Below the pieces are notes generated by a model that saw nothing but the letters and a program-made list of their open reading frames with translations, did not search any database and was not told where the DNA came from. A program made the position numbers and the translations under genes. Of a stretch of 64,000 nucleotides of DNA, positions 1-8,779 are shown piece after piece; position 1 is the first letter of the stretch, and the number at the start of each line of letters is the position of its first letter. The DNA is taken from positions 334,762 through 398,761 of the forward strand of contig JANQSD010000019.1 in NCBI GenBank assembly GCA_028284225.1. Reading direction: 5' to 3'. The stretch is from Arenicellales bacterium (GTDB lineage: Bacteria > Pseudomonadota > Gammaproteobacteria > Arenicellales > JAHEKD01).

Positions 1-42
1 CCAGGTTCTTTAATATGCTCTCAAGGTCTGATTTCATATGCC

Positions 43-483
43 TTATTGAGTGTCCCCGTTACTTGGTGTTGTCGTATATCGTACTAGTTCATCGGTGAAT
101 ATCATCCAACTTAGTTGATCCTTTGTGAAGATATGGAAATGAGGTTCTAACAATTCAGGACAATCAAATGCACCTATCATTAAGTGAATATCTTCGGACC
201 ATAGGGCATTCTCATAGCTGAGTGAGGTACCACATTTTGAACAGAATCCCCGGCGCACTCCCGGAGATGATTCAAAATAGCGTAGCGAATTTCCTTTTAG
301 ATTAACCGAAGATTTTGGAAATCCACAAGCACCATTAATAGCACCTCCTGTTGCCTTGCGGCATGATGTGCAATGGCATATTCCAACCCATGAGGGATTC
401 ATAATTGTTTTAAATTGAACACTTCCACACAAACAAGCACCCTTAAGCGCAGTGTTCATTTGATTCAACCTTTTGCGGGTCAT
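43..483 (-). CDS. GFA/CENP-V family zinc-binding protein
   Basis: This 146-residue protein has the cysteine pattern of the GFA (glutathione-dependent formaldehyde-activating enzyme/CENP-V) fold: C17-x-C19-G, C36-H-C38-x2-C41 and C81-x2-C84-G. These are expected to hold a structural and a second zinc ion. The family is named after one enzyme, but most members have no proven reaction, so no formaldehyde role is claimed. There is no signal peptide or membrane segment, so it should be cytosolic. The start could be the first Met or Met9, which lies just before the conserved core; the first eight residues are basic and not needed for the domain. It stands alone, with about 470 bases of non-coding DNA upstream. 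The family call is firm and the function unknown. Confidence 0.85.
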   Translation of the reverse strand: MTRKRLNQMNTALKGACLCGSVQFKTIMNPSWVGICHCTSCRKATGGAINGACGFPKSSVNLKGNSLRYFESSPGVRRGFCSKCGTSLSYENALWSEDIHLMIGAFDCPELLEPHFHIFTKDQLSWMIFTDELVRYTTTPSNGDTQ

Positions 484-952
484 GGACCGACTGACAAACA
501 GATAACGCCATTAAACTGAATATGTAGCACTATGAACTCATTTCTGTAAATAGATATCATCAACGTAGACTAAAGGAAACCATAGAATGCAATATATTCA
601 ACACAACCTCTTATTCGATTTGATTCCCCACCAATTACTAAAACACAGTGAATTTAACGATATTCAGAGCAATGAATAAGCTCTACGAAAGTTAGACCTC
701 ATCACGTGGCAATTTAGCGCGATCTGAAATAATTGAGCTTAAACTTGATTATAGCAAATTTAGGTAAGAATAATTTCAGCGGCTTTGGAGCTACCCTATA
801 AATATAGACAAATTAACACACGGCAGCTTCAAGTATATTGGGTATGTTTGTTTATTGTTCCCTTAGCAGCCATAAATTATTGGCTAAAAGTTGGTATAGG
901 TCATTCTTTTGATATAAGTTGAAAATTTAATCTACTCTTGGAATTGTAATGA
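484..952. other. Intergenic region, no gene recognised
   Basis: This AT-rich stretch of about 470 bases separates the leftward GFA gene from the 3' end of the leftward hydrolase gene. I see no open frame with a ribosome-binding site and recognisable protein, no tRNA-like cloverleaf, and no strong inverted repeat with a T-run. It presumably holds the GFA promoter and the hydrolase terminator, but neither can be pinned down by eye. Confidence 0.5.
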
Positions 953-1837
953 TTAACTTAGGTGTTCACGAAAAAATAAGACTGTGCGCTCCCAGGCAAG
1001 CTGTGCTGCTTCTTCGTTGTACCTTGGTGTCGAATTATTATGAAAGCCATGTCGGGTGCCAGGATATAGATGCCTTTGATAGGTTTTGTTGTTGGCCTTC
1101 AATGCAGCTTCAAAATCAGGCCACATTGCATTAATTCTAGGGTCATCTTCAGCTGATTGAATCATTAGTGGTGCGCTGATTTTTACTACATCTTCGCTAT
1201 TTGGTGCAGCACCGTAAAACGGTACACCAGCGACAAGGCCATCACCCATTTCTACCGCAAGAAAATTAGTAGTACCTCCGCCCCAGCAAAACCCGACCGA
1301 ACCTAGTTTGCCATTAGATAGTTCGTGGTTTTTTAAGTAACTCGCACTGTTGAGCATGTCTTGCTTTAATTTGCTTTGATCCAGGCTTTTTTGCAGTGTT
1401 CGCCCGTCATCATCATTGCCAGGATAACCTCCCACTGGTGACAGCCCATCTGGGGCAAGCGCCAAAAATCCTTCAACGGCAAAGCGACGAGCCACATCTT
1501 CAATGTATGGATTTAATCCTCGGTTTTCATGGATGACAAGCACTGCAGGGAACGGGCCCTCAGAAGTGGGTTGCACTAAGTATCCACGCATCATACCTGA
1601 AGTACCACCTAGAGACTCGTACTCCACATAATTTGCTTTGATTCGTTCATCAGTAAATGAGATGGTTTGAGCTTCAGCATATCTAGGCATTAAAGCCTGT
1701 GCCATCGCTAAACCGGAAACACCTGCGATTGTGATTGCACTGGCCCTTTCTAGAAATTCTCGTCTGGTCATTCGACCATGGCAATATTCATCATATAAGT
1801 CATAAATTTGTTGATCAATCTTGATATCAGTAGTCAT
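953..1837 (-). CDS. Tat-exported dienelactone hydrolase family protein
   Basis: This is an alpha/beta hydrolase of the dienelactone hydrolase family, 294 residues. The catalytic triad is visible: Cys184 in the nucleophile elbow GFCWGGG, Asp231/232 in SAEDDPR, and His263 in GTRHGFHN. The N-terminus carries a twin-arginine signal (MTRREFLERA, residues 23-32, then a hydrophobic stretch to about 47), so the folded enzyme is probably exported by Tat. Dienelactone hydrolases open lactone rings in chlorocatechol breakdown, but exported homologues with this layout often sit outside such pathways, and no aromatic-degradation genes are nearby. The natural substrate is therefore open. A GAGGA ribosome-binding site lies about 7 bases before the start. 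It is monocistronic. Confidence 0.87.
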   Translation of the reverse strand: MTTDIKIDQQIYDLYDEYCHGRMTRREFLERASAITIAGVSGLAMAQALMPRYAEAQTISFTDERIKANYVEYESLGGTSGMMRGYLVQPTSEGPFPAVLVIHENRGLNPYIEDVARRFAVEGFLALAPDGLSPVGGYPGNDDDGRTLQKSLDQSKLKQDMLNSASYLKNHELSNGKLGSVGFCWGGGTTNFLAVEMGDGLVAGVPFYGAAPNSEDVVKISAPLMIQSAEDDPRINAMWPDFEAALKANNKTYQRHLYPGTRHGFHNNSTPRYNEEAAQLAWERTVLFFREHLS

Positions 1838-2125
1838 TAGTTTCCTCGGTGTTTTAGTGGCAATTGGAGAATCACGTTATTAATTCTATATTGAATCGAA
1901 TTATTAAATGATAGTTTGAATTAAATCACAATTCAAAATTTTACGGTATACAGTTACTGATAGTAGCTGAAAATATGTTTGGCATGTAACTAGCGTGGCA
2001 TAAATACTTTAAAGTGAATTGGTAACATTTTTATCCAGAGCAGAAGTTTTCACCGTTTGGATTGGTTTTCTGAAATTAGCCTTTGCGGACACTTATTAAA
2101 GCATGCTGGTTCACAGTACCTCTAT

Positions 2126-3046
2126 TTAGCTACATTCGTGCACTTCAACTGTCGCATGGACAACGTTAAACTTTGTTGGAATTAGTGCTTTGTATTGATC
2201 AGGTGTCAGTGGCTGATGGCTGACCAAAGTAATCTCGACGGCAAACATTCCGTGACCGATGCTCCAAAGATGTAAGTCTGTCACCCGATCGGATGAATCT
2301 CGTTCAAGGGCTTCCCGAATTTCAGCAACTTGTCGTTCCTCACCCTGTTGATCGAGCAAAACTCGAGACGAGTCACGAATCAACCCAAAAGACCACCTGG
2401 TTACGAGTACAGCACCGACAATGCCCATGGCTGGGTCAAGCCAGCCAGCGCCAAAAAATTTACCGGCAAGCAGAGCAGCGATGGCAAGGATTGACGTGAG
2501 GGCATCAGCCAACACATGTAGATAAGCGCCGCGAAGGTTGTGATCATGATGATCGTGGGAGTGATTATGTCCATGTGTATGATTATGTGGTGTCGAAACC
2601 AATATCCAAGCACTTACCCCATTGACCACTAATCCGACCACAGCGACTAACAGAGCTTGATCAAAAGCGATATTCACTGGATTGATCAATCTATCAACGC
2701 TTTCTATAATCATAATAAATGCGAAGCCGAGCAACATTACTGCACTCGCAAAGCCAGCCAGGCTGTTTATTTTGCCAACGCCGAAAGAGAAACGTCGATC
2801 AGACGCAAGGTGGCGAGATATGATATAAGCAAACACTGCAATGCTGAGCGCGAAAGTATGAGATGCCATGTGCAAACCATCTGCGAGCAGCGACATAGAT
2901 CCGTAAACTAGACCTGCTGTGATTTCGATTACCATCATTACAGCGGTAAGAACTACTACAGCTAGGGTGCGACCCTCACCTGCCTTTTTTTGATCGTGTT
3001 CGAAAACATGATCGTGTCGCCATTGCTCTAGATTTTCCGTATGCAT
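2126..3046 (-). CDS. dmeF: Cation diffusion facilitator, DmeF-like metal exporter
   Basis: This is a 306-residue CDF-family inner-membrane transporter that exports divalent metal in exchange for protons. It has the DmeF layout: a short His-containing N-terminus (HDHVFEHD), six membrane spans, and a His-rich cytoplasmic loop at residues 154-169. The membrane metal site is suggested by D56/H59 in SLLADGLHM and H177/D181 in LHVLADAL, and a short cytosolic C-terminal domain follows. DmeF members export cobalt, nickel or zinc; the ion here cannot be fixed from sequence. A strong AAGGTGG ribosome-binding site supports the start. The gene diverges from the zinc-uptake operon, and the shared upstream region contains a Zur box that lies nearer the uptake genes. 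Co-regulation of this exporter is possible but not shown. Confidence 0.85.
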   Translation of the reverse strand: MHTENLEQWRHDHVFEHDQKKAGEGRTLAVVVLTAVMMVIEITAGLVYGSMSLLADGLHMASHTFALSIAVFAYIISRHLASDRRFSFGVGKINSLAGFASAVMLLGFAFIMIIESVDRLINPVNIAFDQALLVAVVGLVVNGVSAWILVSTPHNHTHGHNHSHDHHDHNLRGAYLHVLADALTSILAIAALLAGKFFGAGWLDPAMGIVGAVLVTRWSFGLIRDSSRVLLDQQGEERQVAEIREALERDSSDRVTDLHLWSIGHGMFAVEITLVSHQPLTPDQYKALIPTKFNVVHATVEVHECS

Positions 3047-3328
3047 TCAGAAACCACCTTAACAATCTCAAAGAATTATTTTAACTTGATTCAGAATGTC
3101 TGCAATGAGGCGGATATTAATATTCGATATATGACCATCAATATCTAGCACCGGTCCCGTTGTCTAAGTATTCATCATTAAAACAAAACTGATTCGGCTA
3201 TCTCTTGTGTCGGCATGAATCAATGTAACCCTGTTCCCATTCTCAATCTTCAATAACAAAGTCACAAGTAACATTCAACTCTGTTAGGTAAAAATTTAGG
3301 AAAACATAATTCAAATTCATTTTTAAAT

Positions 3329-3350
3329 ATGTTATGTTATAACGTAACAT
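3329..3350. promoter_or_regulatory. Zur box upstream of the first zinc-uptake operon
   Basis: This 22-bp palindrome has one mismatched pair, with core TGTTATGTTATAACGTAACA. It closely matches the gammaproteobacterial Zur operator (TGTTATA-type half sites around a TA/TA centre). It sits 56 bases before the outer-membrane protein start, where Zn-Zur binding would block transcription. A near-identical perfect palindrome precedes the zur gene 3.2 kb downstream, which supports a local regulon. Confidence 0.85.
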
Positions 3351-3405
3351 TTTAGTCATAAATTTGACCTAGAGAATCCTGATTTCTAATTTTTGAGGAA
3401 CTAAT

Positions 3406-4647
3406 ATGAAAGTCACGTTATTTGCAGTAGCTTTGCCCTTACTCACTTTATTTAATGCAGCACACGCTGAATCTACGGGAAAAATTTCAGGAAATGAGTT
3501 TAACCCGGCCATCAGTCTGATTTTAGATGGGCGTTATACAGACATTGACAATAGTGAACTTGAACTCCCTGGCTTTCAATTAGGTGGTGAAGCTGGCTTA
3601 CCTGATGATGGGTTCTCGACAGGTCATAACGAACTATCTATTTCAGCCAATATCGATGACAAATTTTATGGCTCACTGACAACAGCTATAGTCTATGAAG
3701 ACAGTGAAACTGAGGTAGAGCTTGAGGAGGCATATATTGAAACACTTAAATTAGGCAGAGGTTTTACTATTAGGGGTGGAAAATTTTTCTCTGGTATTGG
3801 ATATCTGAACAGCATTCATGATCATGCTCATGATTTCGCTGATCGGCCTTTGGTTTATGACGCGATGTTTGGAGGTCATTTAGTTGATACGGGAGTGCAA
3901 TTTCGTTGGGTAGCACCCACAGATCGATATTTTAGCTTAGGCACAGAAGTCACAACCGGTTCTGAATTCCCAGGCGGTGATAATGATGATAATGCCAATG
4001 GCTTGGCATTTTTCGCCAAGACCGGAGGAGATATCGGAGTCAGTTCAAGCTGGCAACTTGGCGCAAGTTATTATCAATCAGACTTTGATGTACGCGAAGC
4101 AGGCGGGCATGGTCATGGTGATGAAGAGGAAAGTGCTGATAATGAGTTACTTGACGGGGATGTGGATGTGTTTGGAATAGATTTTGTCTATAAATGGGCT
4201 CCCCAAGGCAACAGTAAGAATACCAATTTTAAATTTCAAGCCGAATATTTTGTCAAAAATGAAGATGGTTTTTCTGAATTTACCGAAGATGAGAACACTG
4301 CTGAGGCTGATTATGATGGTAAACAAAAAGGTTTCTACGTGCAAGGTATTTATCAATTTCGACCAGCATGGCGAATTGGCGTACGCTATGATCATCTTGA
4401 AGCAGACAATGACATTACCAACTTTTCAGGTAATGGTATAGACCAGGATGAATTCCTTGAAGAATCTGGTTTAGGGACGGAAGATGATCCAAATAGATAC
4501 AGCGTAATGCTTGATTATAGTCCCAGTCACTTTAGTCGCCTTCGATTGCAATATAGTCAATTGGATAATGGCCACGATGAAACCAATGATTACGTTATGC
4601 TTCAATATATTATGAGTCTAGGTTCTCATGGTGCTCATACATTCTAA
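3406..4647 (+). CDS. Zinc-regulated outer-membrane beta-barrel protein
   Basis: This 413-residue protein has a Sec signal peptide (residues 1-21, cleavage after AHA). It is followed by alternating amphipathic strands with many Tyr/Phe/Gly residues and no membrane helices, which is typical of an outer-membrane barrel. The stretch near residues 50-150 resembles porin-type strands (for example GRGFTIRGGKFFSGIGYLN). Acidic and His-containing loops (HDHAHDF, HGHGDEEE) could attract zinc. There is no TonB box or plug domain, so it is not a ZnuD-type receptor. It follows a Zur box and precedes a zinc-binding protein and a permease by 14 and about 930 bases. A role in passing zinc across the outer membrane during starvation is inference from position. 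The exact family is not recognised. Confidence 0.75.
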   Translation: MKVTLFAVALPLLTLFNAAHAESTGKISGNEFNPAISLILDGRYTDIDNSELELPGFQLGGEAGLPDDGFSTGHNELSISANIDDKFYGSLTTAIVYEDSETEVELEEAYIETLKLGRGFTIRGGKFFSGIGYLNSIHDHAHDFADRPLVYDAMFGGHLVDTGVQFRWVAPTDRYFSLGTEVTTGSEFPGGDNDDNANGLAFFAKTGGDIGVSSSWQLGASYYQSDFDVREAGGHGHGDEEESADNELLDGDVDVFGIDFVYKWAPQGNSKNTNFKFQAEYFVKNEDGFSEFTEDENTAEADYDGKQKGFYVQGIYQFRPAWRIGVRYDHLEADNDITNFSGNGIDQDEFLEESGLGTEDDPNRYSVMLDYSPSHFSRLRLQYSQLDNGHDETNDYVMLQYIMSLGSHGAHTF

Positions 4648-4661
4648 ATAATATTACTGAT

Positions 4662-5561
4662 ATGAGACTACTTGCGATATTTTGTTTTAGTCTACTATTA
4701 TTCACGCCAGATGCTATTGCAAAAATCAATGTGTTTGCGTGCGAGCCAGAATGGAAAGCATTGGTTGATGACCTTGGCGGTGAATATGTTAAGACCTATT
4801 CTGCAACAACAGCATATCAGGACCCACACCACATTGAAGCCAGGCCATCACTGATTGCCAAAACACGTCGAGCTGATTTGTTGGTATGCACTGGAGCAGA
4901 ACTTGAAGTTGGATGGCTACCTTTACTATTAAGGCAGTCCGGTAATGCAGTTATCCAAGAAGATCAGCCAGGTTATTTTCTGGCTGCATCACAAGTTGAG
5001 CGAATTGAAATTCCCGTTGAAGTAGATCGTAGTCAAGGCGATGTACATGCCTCAGGCAACCCTCATGTGCATTGGGATCCCTACCGGATGCTAGTCATTG
5101 CTGAGGCATTGAGCCAGCGTCTCCAGGCAATTGACCCTGAGCATGTGCTCGAATATAAACAGCAACTCAGTCAATTTACCAGTGACTGGAAGAATGCCAT
5201 AAGGCAATGGGAAGAACAAACTAAGGGATTGCAAGGCAAAAAAGCTATTGTGTACCACAAGAATTGGAGTTATCTGCTTAATTGGCTTGGGGTTGAAACT
5301 GTGGGAGATATAGAGCCAAAACCCGGAGTTCCTCCTACAGCTGGACACCTGTCAAAATTGCTGGAAGCTGTCAGGGCACAACCCCCTGATTTTATTTTAA
5401 TTGCAAATTATCAAGATGACAAAGGTGCACAGTGGCTACACCAGAAAACTGGAATCCCAATAATTCACCTGCCTTACACTGTGGGAGGCAGTGAACAGGC
5501 CGATGGTCTTGTATCACTTTATAATGAAGTGCTCACCTTGATAACATCGACTACACAATAG
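4662..5561 (+). CDS. Zinc ABC transporter substrate-binding protein (ZnuA-type, cluster A-I)
   Basis: This 299-residue periplasmic protein has a signal peptide (residues 1-20, AIA). It belongs to the metal-binding cluster A-I family that delivers zinc or manganese to ABC permeases. Candidate ligands include His56/57 (DPHH), His135/137 (NPHVHWDP) and His199 (VYHKNW), with acidic residues near GDIEPKPG. Unlike the second binding protein in this window it has no long His/Asp/Glu loop. It lies between the barrel protein and a permease in one operon under a Zur box, so zinc is the likely ion. The set lacks an ATPase gene. Confidence 0.88.
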   Translation: MRLLAIFCFSLLLFTPDAIAKINVFACEPEWKALVDDLGGEYVKTYSATTAYQDPHHIEARPSLIAKTRRADLLVCTGAELEVGWLPLLLRQSGNAVIQEDQPGYFLAASQVERIEIPVEVDRSQGDVHASGNPHVHWDPYRMLVIAEALSQRLQAIDPEHVLEYKQQLSQFTSDWKNAIRQWEEQTKGLQGKKAIVYHKNWSYLLNWLGVETVGDIEPKPGVPPTAGHLSKLLEAVRAQPPDFILIANYQDDKGAQWLHQKTGIPIIHLPYTVGGSEQADGLVSLYNEVLTLITSTTQ

Positions 5562-5573
5562 CTTCCGTGTGTT

Positions 5574-6368
5574 ATGGGGCAGATATCTCTGTATGTTGAA
5601 ATTTTATGGCCCGCTCTAGTAGCGGGTTTACTAATATTAACAACTCATTTGCCTTTAGGCAGAGAAGTATTGCTACGAGGAATTATTTTCCTTGATTTAG
5701 CAATTGCTCAAATCGCTGCATTTGGCGTGATTCTTGCGAAGACCTTCTGGTCAAGCGATCATAGTGACCATACTCAGATTACCCAGACTTTGATTGCTAT
5801 TGTTGCAGCAGTAACAGGTTCTATGGGGCTGTATAGTTTAAGGAAATTTGAAATCAGGGTTCAGGAAGCTATCATCGGTATATTGTTCATACTCGCCGCA
5901 ACAGGAAGTATTTTGTTGTTGGCAGCAGATCCGCATGGTGGGGAACGGCTAAAAACCATACTTGTCGGGCAAATATTATGGTTAGAACCGAAAGATCTTA
6001 TTCCGCTAGCAGTGATTTATACGATGATAGTCCTAACTTGGTTTACCCTTAGGGCAATAATAGGCGATTTAATATTCTATCCGTTGTTTGCAATAACGAT
6101 CACACTGTCGACCCAGGTAGTCGGTGTATATCTGGTTTTTGCCAGTCTTATTATCCCTAGCCTGGCAACGCTTCATCATCCTCACTGGTTTACCAGAGCC
6201 TTTATTATCGGGGCAACAGGTTACATCAGTGGTTTATTAATCTCAGCTGTACTGGATTTGCCTGCTGGTGCAGCAATTGCGTGGTGTTTGGCTTTAGTTG
6301 CTCTATTTTACTTTTTATTAAGTAAAACGATGATTATTCCTAACAGAACAACAATCTCTAGAAGATAG
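5574..6368 (+). CDS. Metal ABC transporter permease (ABC-3 family)
   Basis: This 264-residue ABC-3 (ZnuB-like) permease has about seven or eight membrane helices. Typical features are the early segment with GREVLLRGIIFLDLAIAQIA, the ADPHGGERLKTILVGQ motif in the centre, and QVVGVYLVFASLIIPSLA in the late helices. It lies 12 bases after the binding protein and is the last gene of the first Zur-controlled operon. No ATPase gene follows. The ATPase encoded 0.8 kb downstream in the second operon is the obvious candidate partner, although it has its own permease. Partner sharing is inference. Confidence 0.87.
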   Translation: MGQISLYVEILWPALVAGLLILTTHLPLGREVLLRGIIFLDLAIAQIAAFGVILAKTFWSSDHSDHTQITQTLIAIVAAVTGSMGLYSLRKFEIRVQEAIIGILFILAATGSILLLAADPHGGERLKTILVGQILWLEPKDLIPLAVIYTMIVLTWFTLRAIIGDLIFYPLFAITITLSTQVVGVYLVFASLIIPSLATLHHPHWFTRAFIIGATGYISGLLISAVLDLPAGAAIAWCLALVALFYFLLSKTMIIPNRTTISRR

Positions 6369-6568
6369 TACATTGACTCTACGGCAACTGTATTTACAAC
6401 AATAACGGTAACTACTCATTCACCATTTTGTCTCGGAACATCATGTCCGGGAGTTAAGCAGAATATCAAGGCAACCAATCCAATTGTAACCCACACAAAA
6501 GGCAAACCGATGTTGTTAAAAAGTAACTGGCATTTATGCACATTTATATAGAAATTTATAAGTTTTTT

Positions 6569-6588
6569 TGTTATGTTATAACATAACA
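6569..6588. promoter_or_regulatory. Zur box upstream of zur and the second zinc operon
   Basis: This is a perfect 20-bp palindrome, TGTTATGTTATAACATAACA, whose centre is 42 bases before the likely zur start. It differs from the first box at a single position of the core. It implies negative autoregulation of zur together with the downstream importer, DUF1826 and GTPase genes. Confidence 0.88.
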
Positions 6589-6619
6589 TTTTTTATTAAC
6601 TTATTTATGGTGTCATTTG

Positions 6620-7006
6620 ATGAGCATGCGGGGTGAGAAGAATCAGGCAGAGGTGTTGGCGATTATGCGCATGAGCCGTGGTCCTCTGTCTGCTTACGAG
6701 ATATTGGAAAAGTTGCGTAAGGCTCATCCTAAGATCGCACCACCAACCATATACCGGGCGTTGGCCGCGCTAACAGAGTGTGGGCGAGTGCATCGACTCG
6801 AATCTCTTAACGCCTTCATGGCGTGCAAAAGGGGTCGGCATCAGCATGACAGTATTTTATCGATTTGCGATGATTGCGGAACAGTTGAAGAAAATGTCGA
6901 CTCCGAATTGTTAGAGGAACTTTCCAGTCTCATTGGTAAGTCCGGTTTTAAGCCCAAGCGCCATGTGATCGAGGTCCATGGTCTTTGTGCTTCTTGCCGT
7001 TCCTGA
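6620..7006 (+). CDS. zur: Fur-family zinc uptake regulator Zur
   Basis: This is a Fur-superfamily repressor of about 128 residues. An N-terminal winged helix (PPTIYRALAALTECGRVHRLES) is followed by a dimerisation/metal domain with RHQHD and two CxxC pairs (ICDDC and LCASC) for the structural zinc. The Zur call rather than Fur rests on context: zinc importer genes follow directly and a Zur-type palindrome precedes it. I chose ATG at 6620 rather than the TTG one codon earlier, because GGTG at 6609-6612 then has normal spacing. With zinc bound it should repress both zinc operons. Confidence 0.9.
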   Translation: MSMRGEKNQAEVLAIMRMSRGPLSAYEILEKLRKAHPKIAPPTIYRALAALTECGRVHRLESLNAFMACKRGRHQHDSILSICDDCGTVEENVDSELLEELSSLIGKSGFKPKRHVIEVHGLCASCRS

Positions 7007-7017
7007 AAGGTATTGGC

Positions 7018-7149
7018 ATGAAGGCGCGAAAGATGATGCTTAGGCTGCTCTTGCTTGGAATAGGTCCACGTTTGGCGATTGCAGCGTTGGTTGTAGCACT
7101 CATCTGGGCCGGATACTTCTGGGCTATTGCCACGCCGGAGGTGTTATGA
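7018..7149 (+). CDS. 43-residue single-span membrane microprotein in the zinc operon
   Basis: This short gene lies between zur and the importer ATPase. It has a good ribosome-binding site (GAAAGG, 7 bases before ATG), and its TGA stop overlaps the ATPase start as ATGA, indicating translational coupling. The product starts with a basic segment (MKARKMMLRL) and contains one hydrophobic helix at about residues 19-38 ending WAGYFWAIATPEVL, with the N-terminus probably in the cytoplasm. I do not recognise a family. Position suggests a small accessory subunit of the zinc importer or a modulator of it, but this is inference; it could also be only a coupling leader. The coupling and base composition argue that it is a real gene. 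Confidence 0.7.
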   Translation: MKARKMMLRLLLLGIGPRLAIAALVVALIWAGYFWAIATPEVL

Positions 7150-7889
7150 GTCCTGCTCTTGCCTTCCAGAATCTCACGCTGGGCTATGATAGGCATCCGG
7201 CGGTTCATCACCTTCAAACCGAGATTGCCGACGGCAGCCTAACCGCTATCGTTGGCCCCAACGGAGCAGGCAAGTCGACTCTGCTGAAGGGTGTGATTGG
7301 CACACTAGCTCCATTGGAAGGTGAAGTTTCGTTTGGCTCGCTGAACCGTGAAGACATTGCCTATTTGCCACAGCAATCGGATATCGACCGGTCCTTCCCG
7401 ATCTCTGTAGTTGATCTCGTCTCCATGGGATTGTGGCGTGAAATCGGTCCTTTCGGTCAGCTTACGCATCGCATGCGCCACCGCGTCGCCACTGCAATTT
7501 CTTCCGTGGGTCTCAAGGGGCTTGAAGCACGACCTATTGGTTCTCTCTCTGGTGGGCAAATGCAAAGGACGCTGTTTGCACGTCTATTGTTACAGGATGC
7601 ACGCCTCGTTCTGCTTGATGAACCCTTCACCGCGATCGATGCTCGCACGATGGCTGACTTAATAGCTGTGATCCATCGTTGGAATGGTGAGGGGCGCACG
7701 GTACTTGCCGTTTTACATGACATCGAGGTCGTTCGTGAGCATTTCCCCCAAACAATGATGCTGGCACGCGAACTCGTAGACCATGGACCAACGAAAACAG
7801 TCCTTACTGCCGAAAACCAGTTTCGTGCCAGGCAGATGTGTGAGGCTTGTGCAGGCCCGCCTCATGTCTGTGGTCGTAGCGCAGCATGA
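7146..7889 (+). CDS. Zinc/manganese ABC transporter ATP-binding protein
   Basis: This 247-residue ABC ATPase energises metal import at the cytoplasmic face. Walker A is GPNGAGKST (37-45), the Q-loop is in YLPQQS, the signature is LSGGQ (134-138), Walker B is LVLLDEP (154-160) and the switch His is His191. The C-terminal tail carries a CEAC...HVC cluster that could bind metal. It overlaps the microprotein upstream and the permease downstream by four bases each (ATGA), forming a compact import operon behind zur. The order ATPase-permease-binding protein resembles Azt/Znu systems. It may also serve the ATPase-less permease of the upstream operon. Confidence 0.92.
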   Translation: MSPALAFQNLTLGYDRHPAVHHLQTEIADGSLTAIVGPNGAGKSTLLKGVIGTLAPLEGEVSFGSLNREDIAYLPQQSDIDRSFPISVVDLVSMGLWREIGPFGQLTHRMRHRVATAISSVGLKGLEARPIGSLSGGQMQRTLFARLLLQDARLVLLDEPFTAIDARTMADLIAVIHRWNGEGRTVLAVLHDIEVVREHFPQTMMLARELVDHGPTKTVLTAENQFRARQMCEACAGPPHVCGRSAA

Positions 7890-8755
7890 TCTGGGACATC
7901 ATTATTGCACCTTTTGCAGATTTCGGTTTCATGCGCCGTGCTCTATTCGGCTGTATAGTAATATCTATCAGCGCCACACCAGTGGGTGTGTTTTTGATGC
8001 TCAGGCGGATGAGTCTGACCGGTGACGCAATGGCGCATGCGATCCTGCCCGGCGCTGCGATGGGTTATTTGGTCGCTGGTCTTTCGTTGGGGCCCATGAC
8101 TATCGGGGGTTTGATCGCTGGTATGACGGTAGCGTTGTTGTCGGGGTTCGTTGCCCGTGTTACGGCTCTGCGCGAGGATGCCAGTCTTGCAGCTTTCTAT
8201 CTGATCTCGCTCGCACTTGGTGTGCTGATCGTATCGACCCGTGGCAGCAACGTAGACTTGATGCACGTGCTATTCGGCACCGTGTTAGCACTAGACGACG
8301 CGACCTTGGTTCTTTTGTGTTCAATTGCGAGTCTGTCGATAATGATCCTCGCTGTTCTGTTTCGGCCTTTGGTCATGGAATGCGCCGATCCGCAGTTCCT
8401 GCGCTCAGTTAGCGGATTGAGTGCGGTGACTCATTTCACCTTTCTCGCGTTAGTGGTGCTAAATCTTGTCGGTGGGTTTCATGCACTCGGCACGCTGATG
8501 GCGGTCGGTATCATGATTCTACCGGCAGCGGCAGCAGGTTTCTGGGCAATAAGCATCGGTGGACTAATTTCTGCTGCAATCGTAATTGCCATGCTTTCAA
8601 GTCTTATCGGTCTGCTGTTCTCTTACTATTACAGCTTGCCGTCCGGGCCAGCAATAATTCTTGTGGCCGGTATCGCCTATGGTGTATCGCTCATATTCGG
8701 ACCTAAGGGTGGTCTCGCCGGACGTGCCTTGCCACGTCCACATTTCGAATCCTGA
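7886..8755 (+). CDS. Zinc/manganese ABC transporter permease (ABC-3 family)
   Basis: This 289-residue ABC-3 permease has about eight hydrophobic helices. Recognisable segments are GVFLMLRRMSLTGDAMAHA (the cytoplasmic coupling region), STRGSNVDLMHVLFGTVLAL, and GTLMAVGIMILPAAAA in the late helices. The start overlaps the ATPase stop (ATGA), so synthesis is coupled. It is distinct from the first permease: more GC-rich and closer to AztB-like permeases in the loop before the first motif. It should form the membrane pore for zinc delivered by the His-rich binding protein encoded 24 bases downstream. Confidence 0.9.
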   Translation: MIWDIIIAPFADFGFMRRALFGCIVISISATPVGVFLMLRRMSLTGDAMAHAILPGAAMGYLVAGLSLGPMTIGGLIAGMTVALLSGFVARVTALREDASLAAFYLISLALGVLIVSTRGSNVDLMHVLFGTVLALDDATLVLLCSIASLSIMILAVLFRPLVMECADPQFLRSVSGLSAVTHFTFLALVVLNLVGGFHALGTLMAVGIMILPAAAAGFWAISIGGLISAAIVIAMLSSLIGLLFSYYYSLPSGPAIILVAGIAYGVSLIFGPKGGLAGRALPRPHFES

Positions 8756-8779
8756 CTTTAAATCCTGAGAGGAATTTTT

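Noticed and set aside
949..1134. 61-codon rightward frame over the 3' end of the dienelactone hydrolase gene
   Set aside because: No ribosome-binding site and no recognisable protein; it is complementary to a clear coding region.
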